Shown: positions 36,001-44,256 of the stretch, piece after piece
Position numbering within the stretch: position 1 is the first letter of the stretch
How the letters are laid out: the number at the start of each line of letters is the position of its first letter
Assembly: GCA_965261165.1 (NCBI GenBank)
Contig: OZ253445.1
Span: 1,798,001 to 1,862,000, forward strand
Source: SMWN01 sp965261165
GTDB lineage: Bacteria; Pseudomonadota; Gammaproteobacteria; Eutrophobiales; Eutrophobiaceae
Length of the DNA: 64,000 nucleotides
Reading direction: 5' to 3'
The notes under the pieces: generated by a model
Told to the model about the DNA's origin: nothing
The model's database searches: none
Seen by the model: the letters and a program-made list of their open reading frames with translations, nothing else
Translations under genes and position numbers: made by a program

Positions 36001-36975
36001 ACCTGTGGCAGCCTCATCTCTGATTTCACCACCAGAACCCGTCGATGCCCCTGCATAAGGTGAGATGGCTGTGGGGTGGTTATGGGTTTCTACCTTCATC
36101 AAAAGATGAACATCTTCTTCATTCAGCTGATACTGATGTGATTTTGGATCAGGAAAAAATCTGGATGCAGAATAACCTGTGGTGACGGCAGAATTATCAC
36201 TGTATGCGGACAGTACCTTGCCTGGGCTTTTCTGATGAGTTTGTCGAATCATATCGAAGAGAGAATCGTCCTTGCGCTCTTCGTCGATGATCCAATTGGA
36301 ATTAAATATTTTGTGACGGCAGTGTTCAGAATTTGCCTGTGCAAACATCATCAGCTCGACATCAGTGGGGTTGCGATCAAGCGCTTTGAAGCTATCCAGT
36401 AAATAATTAATTTCCATTGTCGAGAGAGCCAGACCCATTTCAAGATTAGCCTGTTCAAGCGCTTCTTTGCCTGAGGTCAAAAGGTCGATTTTTTCAAGAG
36501 GGGTAGCATCTGATGTTTGAAAAAGTATTGCAGCCTGCTCGGTATTTTTCATGACTGTTTCGGTCATACGGTCATGAAGCAATGGCTTTATCAGTTCGAT
36601 ATCCGAGTTGTTTATTTGTAAATTATTAGAACTAAATACACGCCAACCAATGCCTCTTTCTACGCGTAGGATATTATCCATCCCACAGTTGTGAAGAATG
36701 TCTGTGGCTTTACTTGACCAGGGCGAAATGGTGCCGGGTCTCGGTGTTATCAGAACAAAGACAGCTTTTGTGTCATTAAGATATTCTTCTTCGGAACTGA
36801 GTAGAATAGTATTGAGCTGATTGATTTCATTGGCATCAAGTTTATTCCGAGAATGAATGAAATGGATAAACTGACATTCCAGATGCTGGATAGCAGGCAC
36901 TTCCAGTTTTAATACAGGAAGTAACTTGTTAATTCTAAATTCGGAAAGCGCGGTCTTGCCGCGGAGAATATGCAT
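33079..36975 (-). CDS. purL: Phosphoribosylformylglycinamidine synthase
   Basis: This large single-chain PurL is 1298 residues, the gammaproteobacterial form. It makes FGAM from FGAR, ATP and glutamine in de novo purine synthesis. The N-terminal PurS-like part is followed by the linker with FAQANSEHCRHKIFN, then two AIR-synthase-like halves (VETHNHPTAISPYAGASTG; GGGAASSMTSGE; IPVGKDSLSMNT; YHDRSDGGLFTTL). The C-terminal glutaminase shows GGFSYGDVLGAGRGWA, the nucleophile Cys in GLGVCNGCQM, and PHPER. The start MHILRGKTALSEFRINKLL agrees with homologues. It is monocistronic; nothing in the ~130 bases upstream identifies a PurR site. Confidence 0.97.
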   Translation of the reverse strand: MHILRGKTALSEFRINKLLPVLKLEVPAIQHLECQFIHFIHSRNKLDANEINQLNTILLSSEEEYLNDTKAVFVLITPRPGTISPWSSKATDILHNCGMDNILRVERGIGWRVFSSNNLQINNSDIELIKPLLHDRMTETVMKNTEQAAILFQTSDATPLEKIDLLTSGKEALEQANLEMGLALSTMEINYLLDSFKALDRNPTDVELMMFAQANSEHCRHKIFNSNWIIDEERKDDSLFDMIRQTHQKSPGKVLSAYSDNSAVTTGYSASRFFPDPKSHQYQLNEEDVHLLMKVETHNHPTAISPYAGASTGSGGEIRDEAATGRGAKPKAGLVGFSVSNLNIPDFHQPWEIDHGKPDRIVSALDIMLEGPIGAASFNNEFGRPALTGYFRSYEQKENDVIRGYHKPIMLAGGYGMIRNAHVEKGNIPAGAKIIVLGGPAMLIGLGGGAASSMTSGENEENFDFASVQRDNPEMERRCQEVIDACWSLDEANPIISIHDVGAGGLSNALPELVNDSHRGATFELRKIPNDEPGMSPLAVWCNESQERYVLAIAPESVSLFTYFCEREKAPFALLGEATKEQHLTLNDELFNNKAVDLPLSILLGKMPRMQRDVQTQTQTYSQFKTEGLELKKTVHRILHLPAVADKHFLITIGDRSISGLVARDQMVGPWQTPVADCAVTSSAFNAYTGEAMAMGERAPIALIDAPASGRMAIGEAITNIAAARILQLEDIVFSANWIAACGQNDEDAKIFYTVQAVSKLCQELGICIPVGKDSLSMNTVWLDQDSGLQKQVISPLSLIITAFSPAVDVRQSLTPELKTNQGETRLLLIDLGLGKNRLGGSCLTQVYQDIFGNTPDVENVHDLKVFFRSIQLLNESGLILAYHDRSDGGLFTTLCEMAFVARQGINIKLDPLCPDSSDNIIPTLFNEELGAVIQIRSKDLGEVYRVFKDAEFLQDHIHDIGTLNQERQLKIIKNDETIFEEAILSLHRSWSETTFRMQTLRDNPVAAKQEYDRLLDNDDNGLFVDINFDADERIHTPYINTSAKPKIAILREQGVNGQVEMAAAFHRAEFECLDIHMSDIVSGTVSLDSFKGLTACGGFSYGDVLGAGRGWANSILFNKVARNEFQSFFARQDTFGLGVCNGCQMFSHLKDIIPGAEHWPAFTRNISEQFEARLVMVEILNSPSILLKGMQDSQLPIVVAHGEGRVEPQDEPSANNAIATIRYIDHSGKATEVYPKNPNGSPAGQTGFTTSDGRFTIMMPHPERVFLKKQYSWLPDSWVAENGPWMRMFYNARKWVS

Positions 36976-37104
36976 CTGGTTTGAAATGATTAAAAGGGGT
37001 AGTTTTAAAAAATATTATCAACGTCGTGTGTGCTATTTTATTTCATTTACCTTGATCAATACAGTACGTAATTCCTGTCCAATCGATTATCCATGCTTGT
37101 CTTG

Positions 37105-37617
37105 TTACAGCGTCATTTTTCTGAAGTCTGGATAGGGTGCTGCCATTTCCCATATATTAGTAAATTGCTTGAGTAAATAAGTAGAGTTGCGGTGGTCTTT
37201 GAAGTTTGATGTGCTTTCATAGCGCTCACCATTCTTCCTATGAACATAGCCTGTTGCATCCGCTAGTAACAGGCATTCGTTGTAATCATCAAGCGAATAA
37301 TGGGCTTTTCGTAATTCGATAAAGGAGCTTAATCTGCCAGATAAGCCGAGTAAGCGATGTCCGCGTTTTACGACAATGTCTGGATCAAAGACGATAATCT
37401 GAATGCGCGCATGTCTGTGGCGAGAAGCCAGATATTTAACGGCATCGGCAAACTCTTTAGTGTCAAAGACAACAGGATCCAGAGTTCTGCTAATAATGTT
37501 CAGGCTTCTCTGGCATTGTTTGGCCATATGGTTAGTGACCAGAATATTTTCATCGCGATTCTCAAGCTGCAATATTCTGTCTGTTTCACCGAGCCGATAA
37601 TCTTCAATGTCATGCAT
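37105..37617 (-). CDS. Conserved hypothetical protein
   Basis: The protein is 170 residues with no signal peptide or membrane segment. Notable segments are NHMAKQCQRSLNIISRTLDP, VFDTKEFADAVKYLASRHRH, RIQIIVFDPDIVVKRGHRLL and a C-terminal TYLLKQFTNIWEMAAPYPDF. The pattern (beta-alpha units, RHRHARIQIIV, then a resistant RGHRLL) recalls small proteins distantly related to phospholipase D folds, but no HKD motif is present and I would not assign an activity. It starts at ATG with a good reading frame, and its codon use matches its neighbours. It lies ~130 bases upstream of purL on the same strand. Confidence 0.7.
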   Translation of the reverse strand: MHDIEDYRLGETDRILQLENRDENILVTNHMAKQCQRSLNIISRTLDPVVFDTKEFADAVKYLASRHRHARIQIIVFDPDIVVKRGHRLLGLSGRLSSFIELRKAHYSLDDYNECLLLADATGYVHRKNGERYESTSNFKDHRNSTYLLKQFTNIWEMAAPYPDFRKMTL

Positions 37618-37657
37618 ATTGGTTACTCTACTAAATATATCTATTCATCTAATTATT

Positions 37658-37890
37658 TGAAACCTTCACATCATTCAAAACCACTGAATAAGACGTATAG
37701 GCAATAGCATTAATTTATAAAGTTTGTATGAAACAGTTTCATTTTGCGAGAATTTTCCTTCAATCGTCACAGCAATAGCATAAAACCCCTCAATGAGCGG
37801 GCTTTTAGTTATTACTTATCCATTATCGAGCATTCAGACACAATACATCTACAGATAACGTATTTTTTTCAGGATATTCTGAGTTAGTTA
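37658..37890 (+). repeat. Dispersed repeat, copy B (uninterrupted)
   Basis: This copy matches copy A at 12405-12760 across most of its length, without the 107-bp insertion. It includes CATTTTGCGAGAATTTTCCT, TTATCCATTATCGAGC and ACATCTACAGATAACGTATT. It fills about half of the ~525-bp gap before acs. The rest (37891-38143) is AT-rich and presumably holds the acs promoter; nothing else is recognisable. Confidence 0.75.
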
Positions 37891-38143
37891 ATTAATCGGA
37901 TCTGAGATTGACTAATATCCACCTTATTGCTCACTTTTTTGACCATGGTATTATGCTTGGATGTTGTAAAAATCAACACTATCGAAAGATAAAGCATGAA
38001 TAATTCTTTCTGTCTTCAAGGCAAGCTAATCTCTCTTTGAGAAATCTCTGTTTATGGCTTATTGTTAACAGTCTGCCCTAATTGGAATCTTTTTTGGGAG
38101 GTATTTAGGGTAATAAGTTGAATTAATTGGAGGGAAAATATTG

Positions 38144-40084
38144 ATGGCTGAAATTAAAACCTATCGGGTTCCTGCAGCAGTCAAAAAGAGTGCTCATATC
38201 AATAATGAGCAATATCTGGAAATGTATCAGCAATCGATTAATCATCCTGATGAGTTTTGGGCAGAGCAGGCTGAGGCTTTTGTTAGCTGGTTCAAACGCT
38301 GGGAGAAGGTTCAGTCCTGTGATTACGGCACAGACATTAATATTAAATGGTTTGAAGGTGCCAAACTGAATGTTTCTTATAATTGTCTTGATAGGCATCT
38401 GGAAACACGAGGAGACCAAACTGCAATCATCTGGGAAGGTGATGATCCAGATATCAGTAAATCAATCACCTATAAAGAATTACATGAAGAAGTCTGTCGT
38501 TTTGCCAATGTGCTAAAAAACAGAGGTGTCAAAAAAGGTGATTGTATTTCTATCTATATGCCAATGATTCCTGAAGCGGCGGTTGCCATGCTGGCGTGTA
38601 CGCGTATTGGTGCTGTGCATTCAATTGTGTTTGGTGGCTTCTCTCCTGAAGCCTTAAAAGATAGGATTCTTGATTCCGATTGCCAAGTGGTTATTACTGC
38701 TGATGAAGGCATCCGTGGTGGTAAGGTGGCTCCACTGAAAGAGAACATCAACAAAGCCTTGCAATCTTGCCCTCGTGTTCATACCGTTATTGTCACAAAA
38801 GTGACGGGCGGTGCCATTAAATGGAATGATGAGCAGGACATCTGGTATGCCGAATCCGTGGCAGATGCATCAGTAGATTGCCCCCCTGAAGAAATGGATG
38901 CAGAAGACCCTTTGTTTATTCTCTATACCTCTGGTTCGACGGGTAAACCGAAAGGTGTTTTACATACGACGGGTGGTTATTTGCTGTATGCCGCCATGAC
39001 TCATAAATACATCTTTGATTATCATGATGGTGATATTTATTGGTGTACCGCCGATGTCGGCTGGGTAACTGGTCACACTTATATTGTCTATGGGCCATTA
39101 TGCAATGGGGCAACAACTCTGATGTTTGAAGGTGTCCCGACTTATCCTGATGCGGGTCGTTTCTGGCAGGTCGTTGATAAACATCAAGTGAATATTTTTT
39201 ACACAGCACCGACGGCCATTCGTGCGCTCATGGCGGCAGGCGATGATTTGGTTGCCAAACACAGTCGTAAGAGTTTGCGTATACTCGGCTCTGTTGGGGA
39301 GCCTATTAATCCTGAAGCTTGGGAGTGGTATCACCATGTCGTCGGTAATGGTGAATGTTTGATTATGGATACTTGGTGGCAAACGGAAACAGGCGGCATT
39401 CTGATCGCACCCTTAGCTGGTGCCACTGATCTAAAACCAGGTTCTGCAACACGGCCCTTCTTTGGTATTGAGCCTGCCATCGTCAATGAGCAGGGAAATG
39501 AATTGGAAGGCGCTGTTTCAGGAAATTTAATTATCAAGCGTTCATGGCCAGGACAAATGCGCACGATCTTTGGTGATCATGAACGGTTCATCGAGACCTA
39601 TTTTAAAATGTATCCGGGCAATTATTTTAGTGGTGATGGCGCAAGGCGTGATGAGGATGGTTATTACTGGATCACGGGTCGAGTAGACGATGTGATTAAT
39701 GTTTCCGGACATCGTATGGGAACAGCAGAAGTTGAAAGCGCATTGGTACTGCATAATACTGTTGCAGAGGCAGCCGTCGTTGGCTACTCGCATGATATTA
39801 AAGGCCAGGGCATTTATGTCTATGTGACGTTGATGTCAGGGGTTAATGAATCTGAGGCTCTACGCAAGGAATTAATTCAACATGTGCGTGAGGAAATAGG
39901 TGCTATTGCATCTCCCGATTTATTGCAGTGGGCGCCGGGATTGCCAAAGACACGTTCAGGGAAGATCATGCGACGGATCTTACGCAAGCTTGCAGAAAAT
40001 GAGCTGGAAGCATTGGGGGACACCAGTACTTTGGCAGATCCTTCTGTGCTTGATCATCTGATTGAAAATCGTTTAAACAAGTAA
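38144..40084 (+). CDS. acs: Acetyl-CoA synthetase
   Basis: The 646-residue enzyme activates acetate to acetyl-CoA through acetyl-AMP. Motifs are LFILYTSGSTGKPKGVLHTTGGY (P-loop, near residue 265), DTWWQTETGG, YFSGDGARRDEDGYYWITGRVDDVINVSGHRMG and the C-terminal PKTRSGKIMRRILRKLA with the Lys that is acetylated in other Acs proteins. The ATG was chosen over a TTG one codon earlier because GGAGGG sits nine bases upstream. It stands alone, next to the PHA genes, whose precursor it can supply from acetate. Confidence 0.96.
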   Translation: MAEIKTYRVPAAVKKSAHINNEQYLEMYQQSINHPDEFWAEQAEAFVSWFKRWEKVQSCDYGTDINIKWFEGAKLNVSYNCLDRHLETRGDQTAIIWEGDDPDISKSITYKELHEEVCRFANVLKNRGVKKGDCISIYMPMIPEAAVAMLACTRIGAVHSIVFGGFSPEALKDRILDSDCQVVITADEGIRGGKVAPLKENINKALQSCPRVHTVIVTKVTGGAIKWNDEQDIWYAESVADASVDCPPEEMDAEDPLFILYTSGSTGKPKGVLHTTGGYLLYAAMTHKYIFDYHDGDIYWCTADVGWVTGHTYIVYGPLCNGATTLMFEGVPTYPDAGRFWQVVDKHQVNIFYTAPTAIRALMAAGDDLVAKHSRKSLRILGSVGEPINPEAWEWYHHVVGNGECLIMDTWWQTETGGILIAPLAGATDLKPGSATRPFFGIEPAIVNEQGNELEGAVSGNLIIKRSWPGQMRTIFGDHERFIETYFKMYPGNYFSGDGARRDEDGYYWITGRVDDVINVSGHRMGTAEVESALVLHNTVAEAAVVGYSHDIKGQGIYVYVTLMSGVNESEALRKELIQHVREEIGAIASPDLLQWAPGLPKTRSGKIMRRILRKLAENELEALGDTSTLADPSVLDHLIENRLNK

Positions 40085-40235
40085 CATCTCAGGCTCGATT
40101 TGAAAACAGTCCCGAAAAACCGCGATCTCTTAAGCCTTGGCAAATAATGCCTATCCAGATGAGCGAGATGTCAAGCAGCCAGAAGCCATAAAAACATTTT
40201 ACAAAAGACAAATTTTACAAAAGACAATGATTTTC

Positions 40236-40246
40236 TTGCAGTGCAA
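40236..40246. promoter_or_regulatory. Candidate PhaR operator upstream of phaE
   Basis: TTGCA-G-TGCAA is a perfect palindrome of the TGC/GCA type reported for PhaR in other bacteria. It lies about 100 bases upstream of phaE. A related motif (TTGCGGTGCA) is found upstream of phaA at 46827-46836; on the opposite strand the two share TGCACYGCAA. Just before it, a 16-bp tandem duplication (ATTTTACAAAAGACAA) occurs at about 40195-40226. Confidence 0.45.
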
Positions 40247-40344
40247 CATTTTTCATGTTAGCATGCGCTACATTCGGACGTTGTGGTACTTGAAGTTGTA
40301 AATATTCACCGAAACCAATAAAACTATTTTTGAGACATTAGATC

Positions 40345-41490
40345 ATGAATGAAAAAATGCAATTTTCTTTCTGGAATACAGGTTGGACGGGCAATCAGCC
40401 GGACTGGTTTCAGAATCAAAATCAATATATGGATGCCTGGTCTTCTTTTCAACAGTCTATGTCAAACTCATCTTTTGGAGTTCCGCCAATGGCTGAAGCC
40501 ATGAATAGCTGGTGGAATTCAGCATCACCTTCTCTATCAGACCAGAATTATGACTTTTTCAGTAAGATGGTGGGGCAGGGGCAGGTTTTTCATTCCATGG
40601 GAGAGCAGTTCAGTAAACTTCTGGAGGGAATGAATGAGGTCAATAGTCAATCAGGACAATGGCAGGGTGTTCTAAACGATCAATTCGCGTCAATGAAATC
40701 CATGTTTGAAGGTATGCCAGGCTCGTTTGCAAACTCGCCTTTTATAATGGGTGGGCTTGATGCCGAACAATTTAACATAGCTGAAATGACATCTTTTATC
40801 GAAAAGTTGTTATCAGTACCAGGTGTTGGCCCTAATCGCGAAACTCAGGCACAGATGCAGGAAGGCATCAAATTGTTAAATGAATATCAGCAGGTTTTCA
40901 GTGAATATAAGGAGCAATTGAACAAGGTCGGCGTTGAGGCTTTAGAAACAATGCGTCTCAGAATTCTGGAAATGGGCGAACAGGGCAAAGAGATTAAAAG
41001 CTTACGAGAGATTTATGACCTGTGGATTGATTGTAATGAGAAAGCCTATGCCGAACTTGTCTATACCGATGAATATTCAGAACTCTATGGCCGCTTGACC
41101 AATGTCTCACTTGCCGTGAAACAACACCAGGGCAAGGTAATAGATAAGTTTTTGGCAAAATTGAATATGCCTACACGTCAGGGAATGAATACTTTCTTGA
41201 AGCGTGTACAGGAAATGAAGCGTGATCAGTCAAAATCGACTGCAAAAATTATTGCACTGGAGAAAGAGCTTCAGGCTTTATATGAAATGGTAGAAGGTGG
41301 AAAAGAATCTTCATCACTAGATGCTTCTAGCACAGTGACTACCAAAAAGACAGCCAGGAAAAAGACAGCCAGGAAAAAGACAGTTAAAAAGGAAGTAGTG
41401 AAGAGGGTTTCCAAAAAGGCCTCGAAAAAAATTGCAAAGAAGGTAGCTAAAAAATCTTCTGCTAACAAACCAATTATTATCGATATTTAA
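40345..41490 (+). CDS. phaE: Class III PHA synthase subunit PhaE, with Lys-rich tail
   Basis: PhaE partners PhaC in class III synthases and is needed for activity and granule association. The 381-residue protein has the family pattern: an N-terminal Trp/Gln-rich part (FWNTGWTGNQPDWFQNQ), central VPGVGPNRETQAQMQEGIKL, and LREIYDLWIDCNEKAYAELV, then a coiled region. The last ~55 residues form a tail of Ala/Lys repeats (TARKKTARKKTVKKEV, SKKASKKIAKKVAKKSS) like histone H1 or PhaF; this is not part of standard PhaE. It ends ~40 bases before phaC, an operon. The tail suggests contact with DNA or polyphosphate. The subunit assignment is firm, the tail role is inference. Confidence 0.9.
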   Translation: MNEKMQFSFWNTGWTGNQPDWFQNQNQYMDAWSSFQQSMSNSSFGVPPMAEAMNSWWNSASPSLSDQNYDFFSKMVGQGQVFHSMGEQFSKLLEGMNEVNSQSGQWQGVLNDQFASMKSMFEGMPGSFANSPFIMGGLDAEQFNIAEMTSFIEKLLSVPGVGPNRETQAQMQEGIKLLNEYQQVFSEYKEQLNKVGVEALETMRLRILEMGEQGKEIKSLREIYDLWIDCNEKAYAELVYTDEYSELYGRLTNVSLAVKQHQGKVIDKFLAKLNMPTRQGMNTFLKRVQEMKRDQSKSTAKIIALEKELQALYEMVEGGKESSSLDASSTVTTKKTARKKTARKKTVKKEVVKRVSKKASKKIAKKVAKKSSANKPIIIDI

Positions 41491-41529
41491 TTAAGAATAA
41501 ACGTATGCGTACATTTAGGAGTATAAAAT

Positions 41530-42594
41530 GTGATTCCTTTTCAAATGAGACCTGATGAGATCGCTCAGGAAATATCAAACTTTAATGGCAAGATAGCGCA
41601 AGGCCTGAATACCTTAAGTGAAATTGGTCATCTTGAAGATGGCATCTCACCAAAGGATGCCGTCTACAAAGAAGATAAGATGGTACTTTATCATTATAAG
41701 TCCAAGGTCGAAAAACAGAACTCGATTCCGCTGTTGATTGTCTATGCTTTGGTTAATCGCCCTTATATGGCAGATCTACAGGAGGGACGCTCAATGATTC
41801 AAGGTCTGCTGGATGCTGGCATAGATATCTATCTGATTGACTGGGGCTACCCGGATTCTGGGGATGCCTACTTAACACTGGAAGACTATATCAATGGCTA
41901 TATTGACCGTTGTGTTGATGTGATTTGTGATAAACATGGTCTGGACAAGATTAATATCTTGGGTATTTGTCAGGGCGGGACATTCAGCCTTTGTTATACG
42001 GCATTACATCAGGAAAAAATTAAAAATATTATTACCACTGTCACACCAGTTGATTTTCACACCAAGAATGACTTACTGAGTAAGATGGTACGTCATGTTG
42101 ATGTGGATCTACTTGTTGATGTAGAGGGCAACATTTCTGGCGATAATATGAACTCTGCCTACCTCTCTATGAAGCCGTTTCAGTTGATGGGGCAGAAGTA
42201 TATTGATCTGGTGAACATTCTGGACGATACGGAAAAATTACGTAATTTTATGCGTATGGAGAAATGGATTTTTGATAGTCCGGATCAAGTTGGCGAGACC
42301 ATCCGACAATTTACCAAGCAGTTCTATCAGGAAAATGGCCTAGTTAGAGGCACAGTCAAGATAGGTGATGATACGGTTGACTTGGAGAATATTACGGTTC
42401 CGGTACTGAATATCTATGCAGCAGCAGACCACTTGGTACCACCGGACTCGTCTAGGGCTTTGGGCGGTTGTGTTTCAAGTAAAGACTATACCGAGCTGGA
42501 GTTCCCTGGAGGGCATATTGGTATCTACGTCAGTGGTAAAGCGCAGGCGATGATTCCTCCTGCAGTGAGCCAATGGCTAGATGAGAGGGCTTGA
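41530..42594 (+). CDS. phaC: Class III PHA synthase catalytic subunit PhaC
   Basis: PhaC polymerises 3-hydroxyacyl-CoA into polyhydroxyalkanoate. It has 354 residues, normal for class III. The catalytic triad is Cys147 in the lipase-like box GICQGGTFS, Asp300 in AAADHLVPPDSS and His329 in FPGGHIGIYVSG; the spacing equals that in Allochromatium PhaC. Other landmarks are IYLIDWGYPD and MRMEKWIFDSPDQ. The start is a GTG with GGAG eight bases upstream; the ATG just before it is followed at once by a stop, and the next ATG is five codons in. It is converged on by the phasin gene across a shared terminator. Confidence 0.95.
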   Translation: MIPFQMRPDEIAQEISNFNGKIAQGLNTLSEIGHLEDGISPKDAVYKEDKMVLYHYKSKVEKQNSIPLLIVYALVNRPYMADLQEGRSMIQGLLDAGIDIYLIDWGYPDSGDAYLTLEDYINGYIDRCVDVICDKHGLDKINILGICQGGTFSLCYTALHQEKIKNIITTVTPVDFHTKNDLLSKMVRHVDVDLLVDVEGNISGDNMNSAYLSMKPFQLMGQKYIDLVNILDDTEKLRNFMRMEKWIFDSPDQVGETIRQFTKQFYQENGLVRGTVKIGDDTVDLENITVPVLNIYAAADHLVPPDSSRALGGCVSSKDYTELEFPGGHIGIYVSGKAQAMIPPAVSQWLDERA

Positions 42595-42611
42595 AATTTA
42601 AGTAGCGCATA

Positions 42612-42639
42612 AAAAAACAGGGCATCTGCCCTGTTTTTT
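42612..42639. terminator. Bidirectional intrinsic terminator
   Basis: A 12-bp stem (AAAAAACAGGGC / GCCCTGTTTTTT) with loop ATCT. A and T runs flank the GC core, so it can work in both directions. It sits between convergent phaC and the phasin gene and should end both transcripts. Confidence 0.92.
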
Positions 42640-42655
42640 CGTCCAAACAAAGAAA

Positions 42656-43129
42656 CTATTTAGCTCTTCTTTTGGTCTTTTTCTTTGTGGTTTTTTTGGT
42701 CTTTTTCTTTGTGGTTTTTTTGGTCTTTTTCTTTGTGGTTTTTTTGGTCTTTTTCTTTGTGGTTTTTTTAGCTGGTTTTGCTGCCGATTTCTGGACAACG
42801 TTCATGCCTTTGTCAGCCCAAATGGTAATTTCACTATTGCAATCCTTAAGGATATCTCCGGTAGATTGTACAATCGCCATCAGCTTGCTGTTGTATTCAG
42901 CAACTAAATCAGCCTGTGCAGCCAATAGTGTCTGCGGATCCCTTACATCCTTCTCAGAAGTAGCTAAGTTTAATTCTTTTTGACCTACTTCCATACAGGT
43001 ATTCAGCATAGCCAATTGTTGTTCGGTCAGTTTTTCAATCACTCTAGTGTTGATATTACTGAGTTCTTCTACTGATGAGATTACGGTTTTTGAAATCTCA
43101 TCCCACTGTTTTGTTATATTGTCGGTCAT
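42656..43129 (-). CDS. Phasin-like protein with Lys/Thr repeat tail
   Basis: The protein is 157 residues. The first ~110 form a helical phasin-type region (MTDNITKQWDEISKTVISSV, LMAIVQSTGDILKDCNSEI) expected to coat PHA granules. The last ~42 residues are a basic tail of repeated KKTTKKKT units, coded by the 24-bp tandem repeat. Such AAKP/KKT tails in PhaF, PhaM or histone-H1-like proteins bind DNA. It faces phaC and lies 29 bases downstream of the SDR gene on the same strand. The phasin call rests on composition, length and locus, not on a strong signature. Confidence 0.75.
   Translation of the reverse strand: MTDNITKQWDEISKTVISSVEELSNINTRVIEKLTEQQLAMLNTCMEVGQKELNLATSEKDVRDPQTLLAAQADLVAEYNSKLMAIVQSTGDILKDCNSEITIWADKGMNVVQKSAAKPAKKTTKKKTKKTTKKKTKKTTKKKTKKTTKKKTKRRAK
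42672..42768. repeat. 24-bp tandem repeat within the phasin gene
   Basis: Four almost identical copies of GGTCTTTTTCTTTGTGG plus TTTTTTT (plus-strand sense). Since 24 is a multiple of three, copy-number change alters the length of the Lys-rich tail (eight residues per unit) without breaking the frame. The near-absence of differences suggests recent expansion. Confidence 0.93.
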
Positions 43130-43158
43130 GTTTATTGCCTAAGTTTATTTTGAGGGGC

Positions 43159-44163
43159 CTAGCCCATAAATAAGCCACCATTGACGGAGATATCTGAGCC
43201 GGTGATGTAGCCAGAATTTTTGTGTGCTAGGAAGGTAACGGCATCTCCGATTTCAGAAGGCTTGGCGAGTCTGCCAATCGGGATTTTGGCGACAATACTG
43301 TCAACAATATCCTTAGGCATGGCTTCCACCATGCTGGTACCAACGTAACCAGGCGAAACAGTATTTACCGTAATACCAGCATCGGCAAGCTCCCTGGCCA
43401 GAGATTTTGTAAATCCAACCATCCCTGCCTTGGCAGCGGAATAATTAGTCTGACCAAATTGACCTTTCAGGGCATTCACTGAAGAGATATTGATGATTCT
43501 CCCGTATTGGCGTTTGACCATGCCACTGATAAAGCTGCGGGTTACATTAAAAACACTATCAAGATTAGTATTCAGAACCGCATGCCAGTTCTCTGCCTCC
43601 ATCTTTTTCAATGTCGCATCACGAGTAATGCCGGCACAGTTGACTAAAATATCCACACTATCGTATTTTGCTTCCAGTTCTTTTGCCATTTTTTTGCAGG
43701 CCTTGAAATTTGTGACATCACATTCAACAATATGAATATCCAAGCCTTCTTCAAGACGTTCTTTTTGCCATTCAATAGCGCGCTCAGCTTCAAATGGAAT
43801 ATAAGTCGCAATCACTTTATTGCCATGCTTGGCAAGGCTTCTGCAAATATCGGTACCAATACCACCGATACCTCCAGTGACAACTGAGACGTAACCCGTG
43901 TCAGGTTGTGATGCAACTGCTGACCCTGTTGTATTCCAATCACAAGTGCCTTGTGGAAAAAATGATCCCATCGCTGCAGTATGCTGTTGAGCAAACTGAT
44001 CAACCATATTGTTGACCATACCTGCAAACTGAAAAAAAGAATTCATGGTATATCTCATGGGGTCATTCCAGTTTTCAATCATCGTTGTCTGGTTTTCTTG
44101 TAGCTGGTTGGTAAATTTTGTAAATACGTCTAAATAGTTACCTTGTGTAAATTGCTTGCTCAT
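43159..44163 (-). CDS. Acetoacetyl-CoA reductase-like SDR with extra N-terminal domain
   Basis: The protein is about 334 residues from the ATG with GAGGA eight bases upstream (an ATG five codons earlier overlaps that site). The C-terminal ~245 residues are a PhaB-type short-chain dehydrogenase: VSVVTGGIGGIGTDICRSLA (cofactor loop), NCAGITRDATLKKM, ISSVNALKGQFGQTNYSAAK (Ser-Tyr-Lys) and VSPGYVGTSMV. The first ~90 residues are unlike PhaB: a Phe/Gln/Met-rich helical segment (DVFTKFTNQLQENQTTMIEN, MNSFFQFAGMVNNMVDQFAQ) that looks phasin-like. It is likely to bind NADPH or NADH and reduce acetoacetyl-CoA at the granule. A separate conventional phaB lies two genes away. Confidence 0.85.
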   Translation of the reverse strand: MSKQFTQGNYLDVFTKFTNQLQENQTTMIENWNDPMRYTMNSFFQFAGMVNNMVDQFAQQHTAAMGSFFPQGTCDWNTTGSAVASQPDTGYVSVVTGGIGGIGTDICRSLAKHGNKVIATYIPFEAERAIEWQKERLEEGLDIHIVECDVTNFKACKKMAKELEAKYDSVDILVNCAGITRDATLKKMEAENWHAVLNTNLDSVFNVTRSFISGMVKRQYGRIINISSVNALKGQFGQTNYSAAKAGMVGFTKSLARELADAGITVNTVSPGYVGTSMVEAMPKDIVDSIVAKIPIGRLAKPSEIGDAVTFLAHKNSGYITGSDISVNGGLFMG

Positions 44164-44256
44164 GCAATGAGTCCTCATTGTTAATAATTGGGGAAATTGC
44201 CATACAGATAAGCCAGTGTGAGTAATTAAGTGTGAGCAATAAGATATTTTATAAAA

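Noticed and set aside
42672..42768. Possible CRISPR-like array
   Set aside because: The 24-bp units are directly contiguous without spacers and are coding.
42672..42983. Plus-strand ORF rich in Phe/Val
   Set aside because: Antisense of the Lys-rich phasin tail; the repeat produces the apparent hydrophobic protein.
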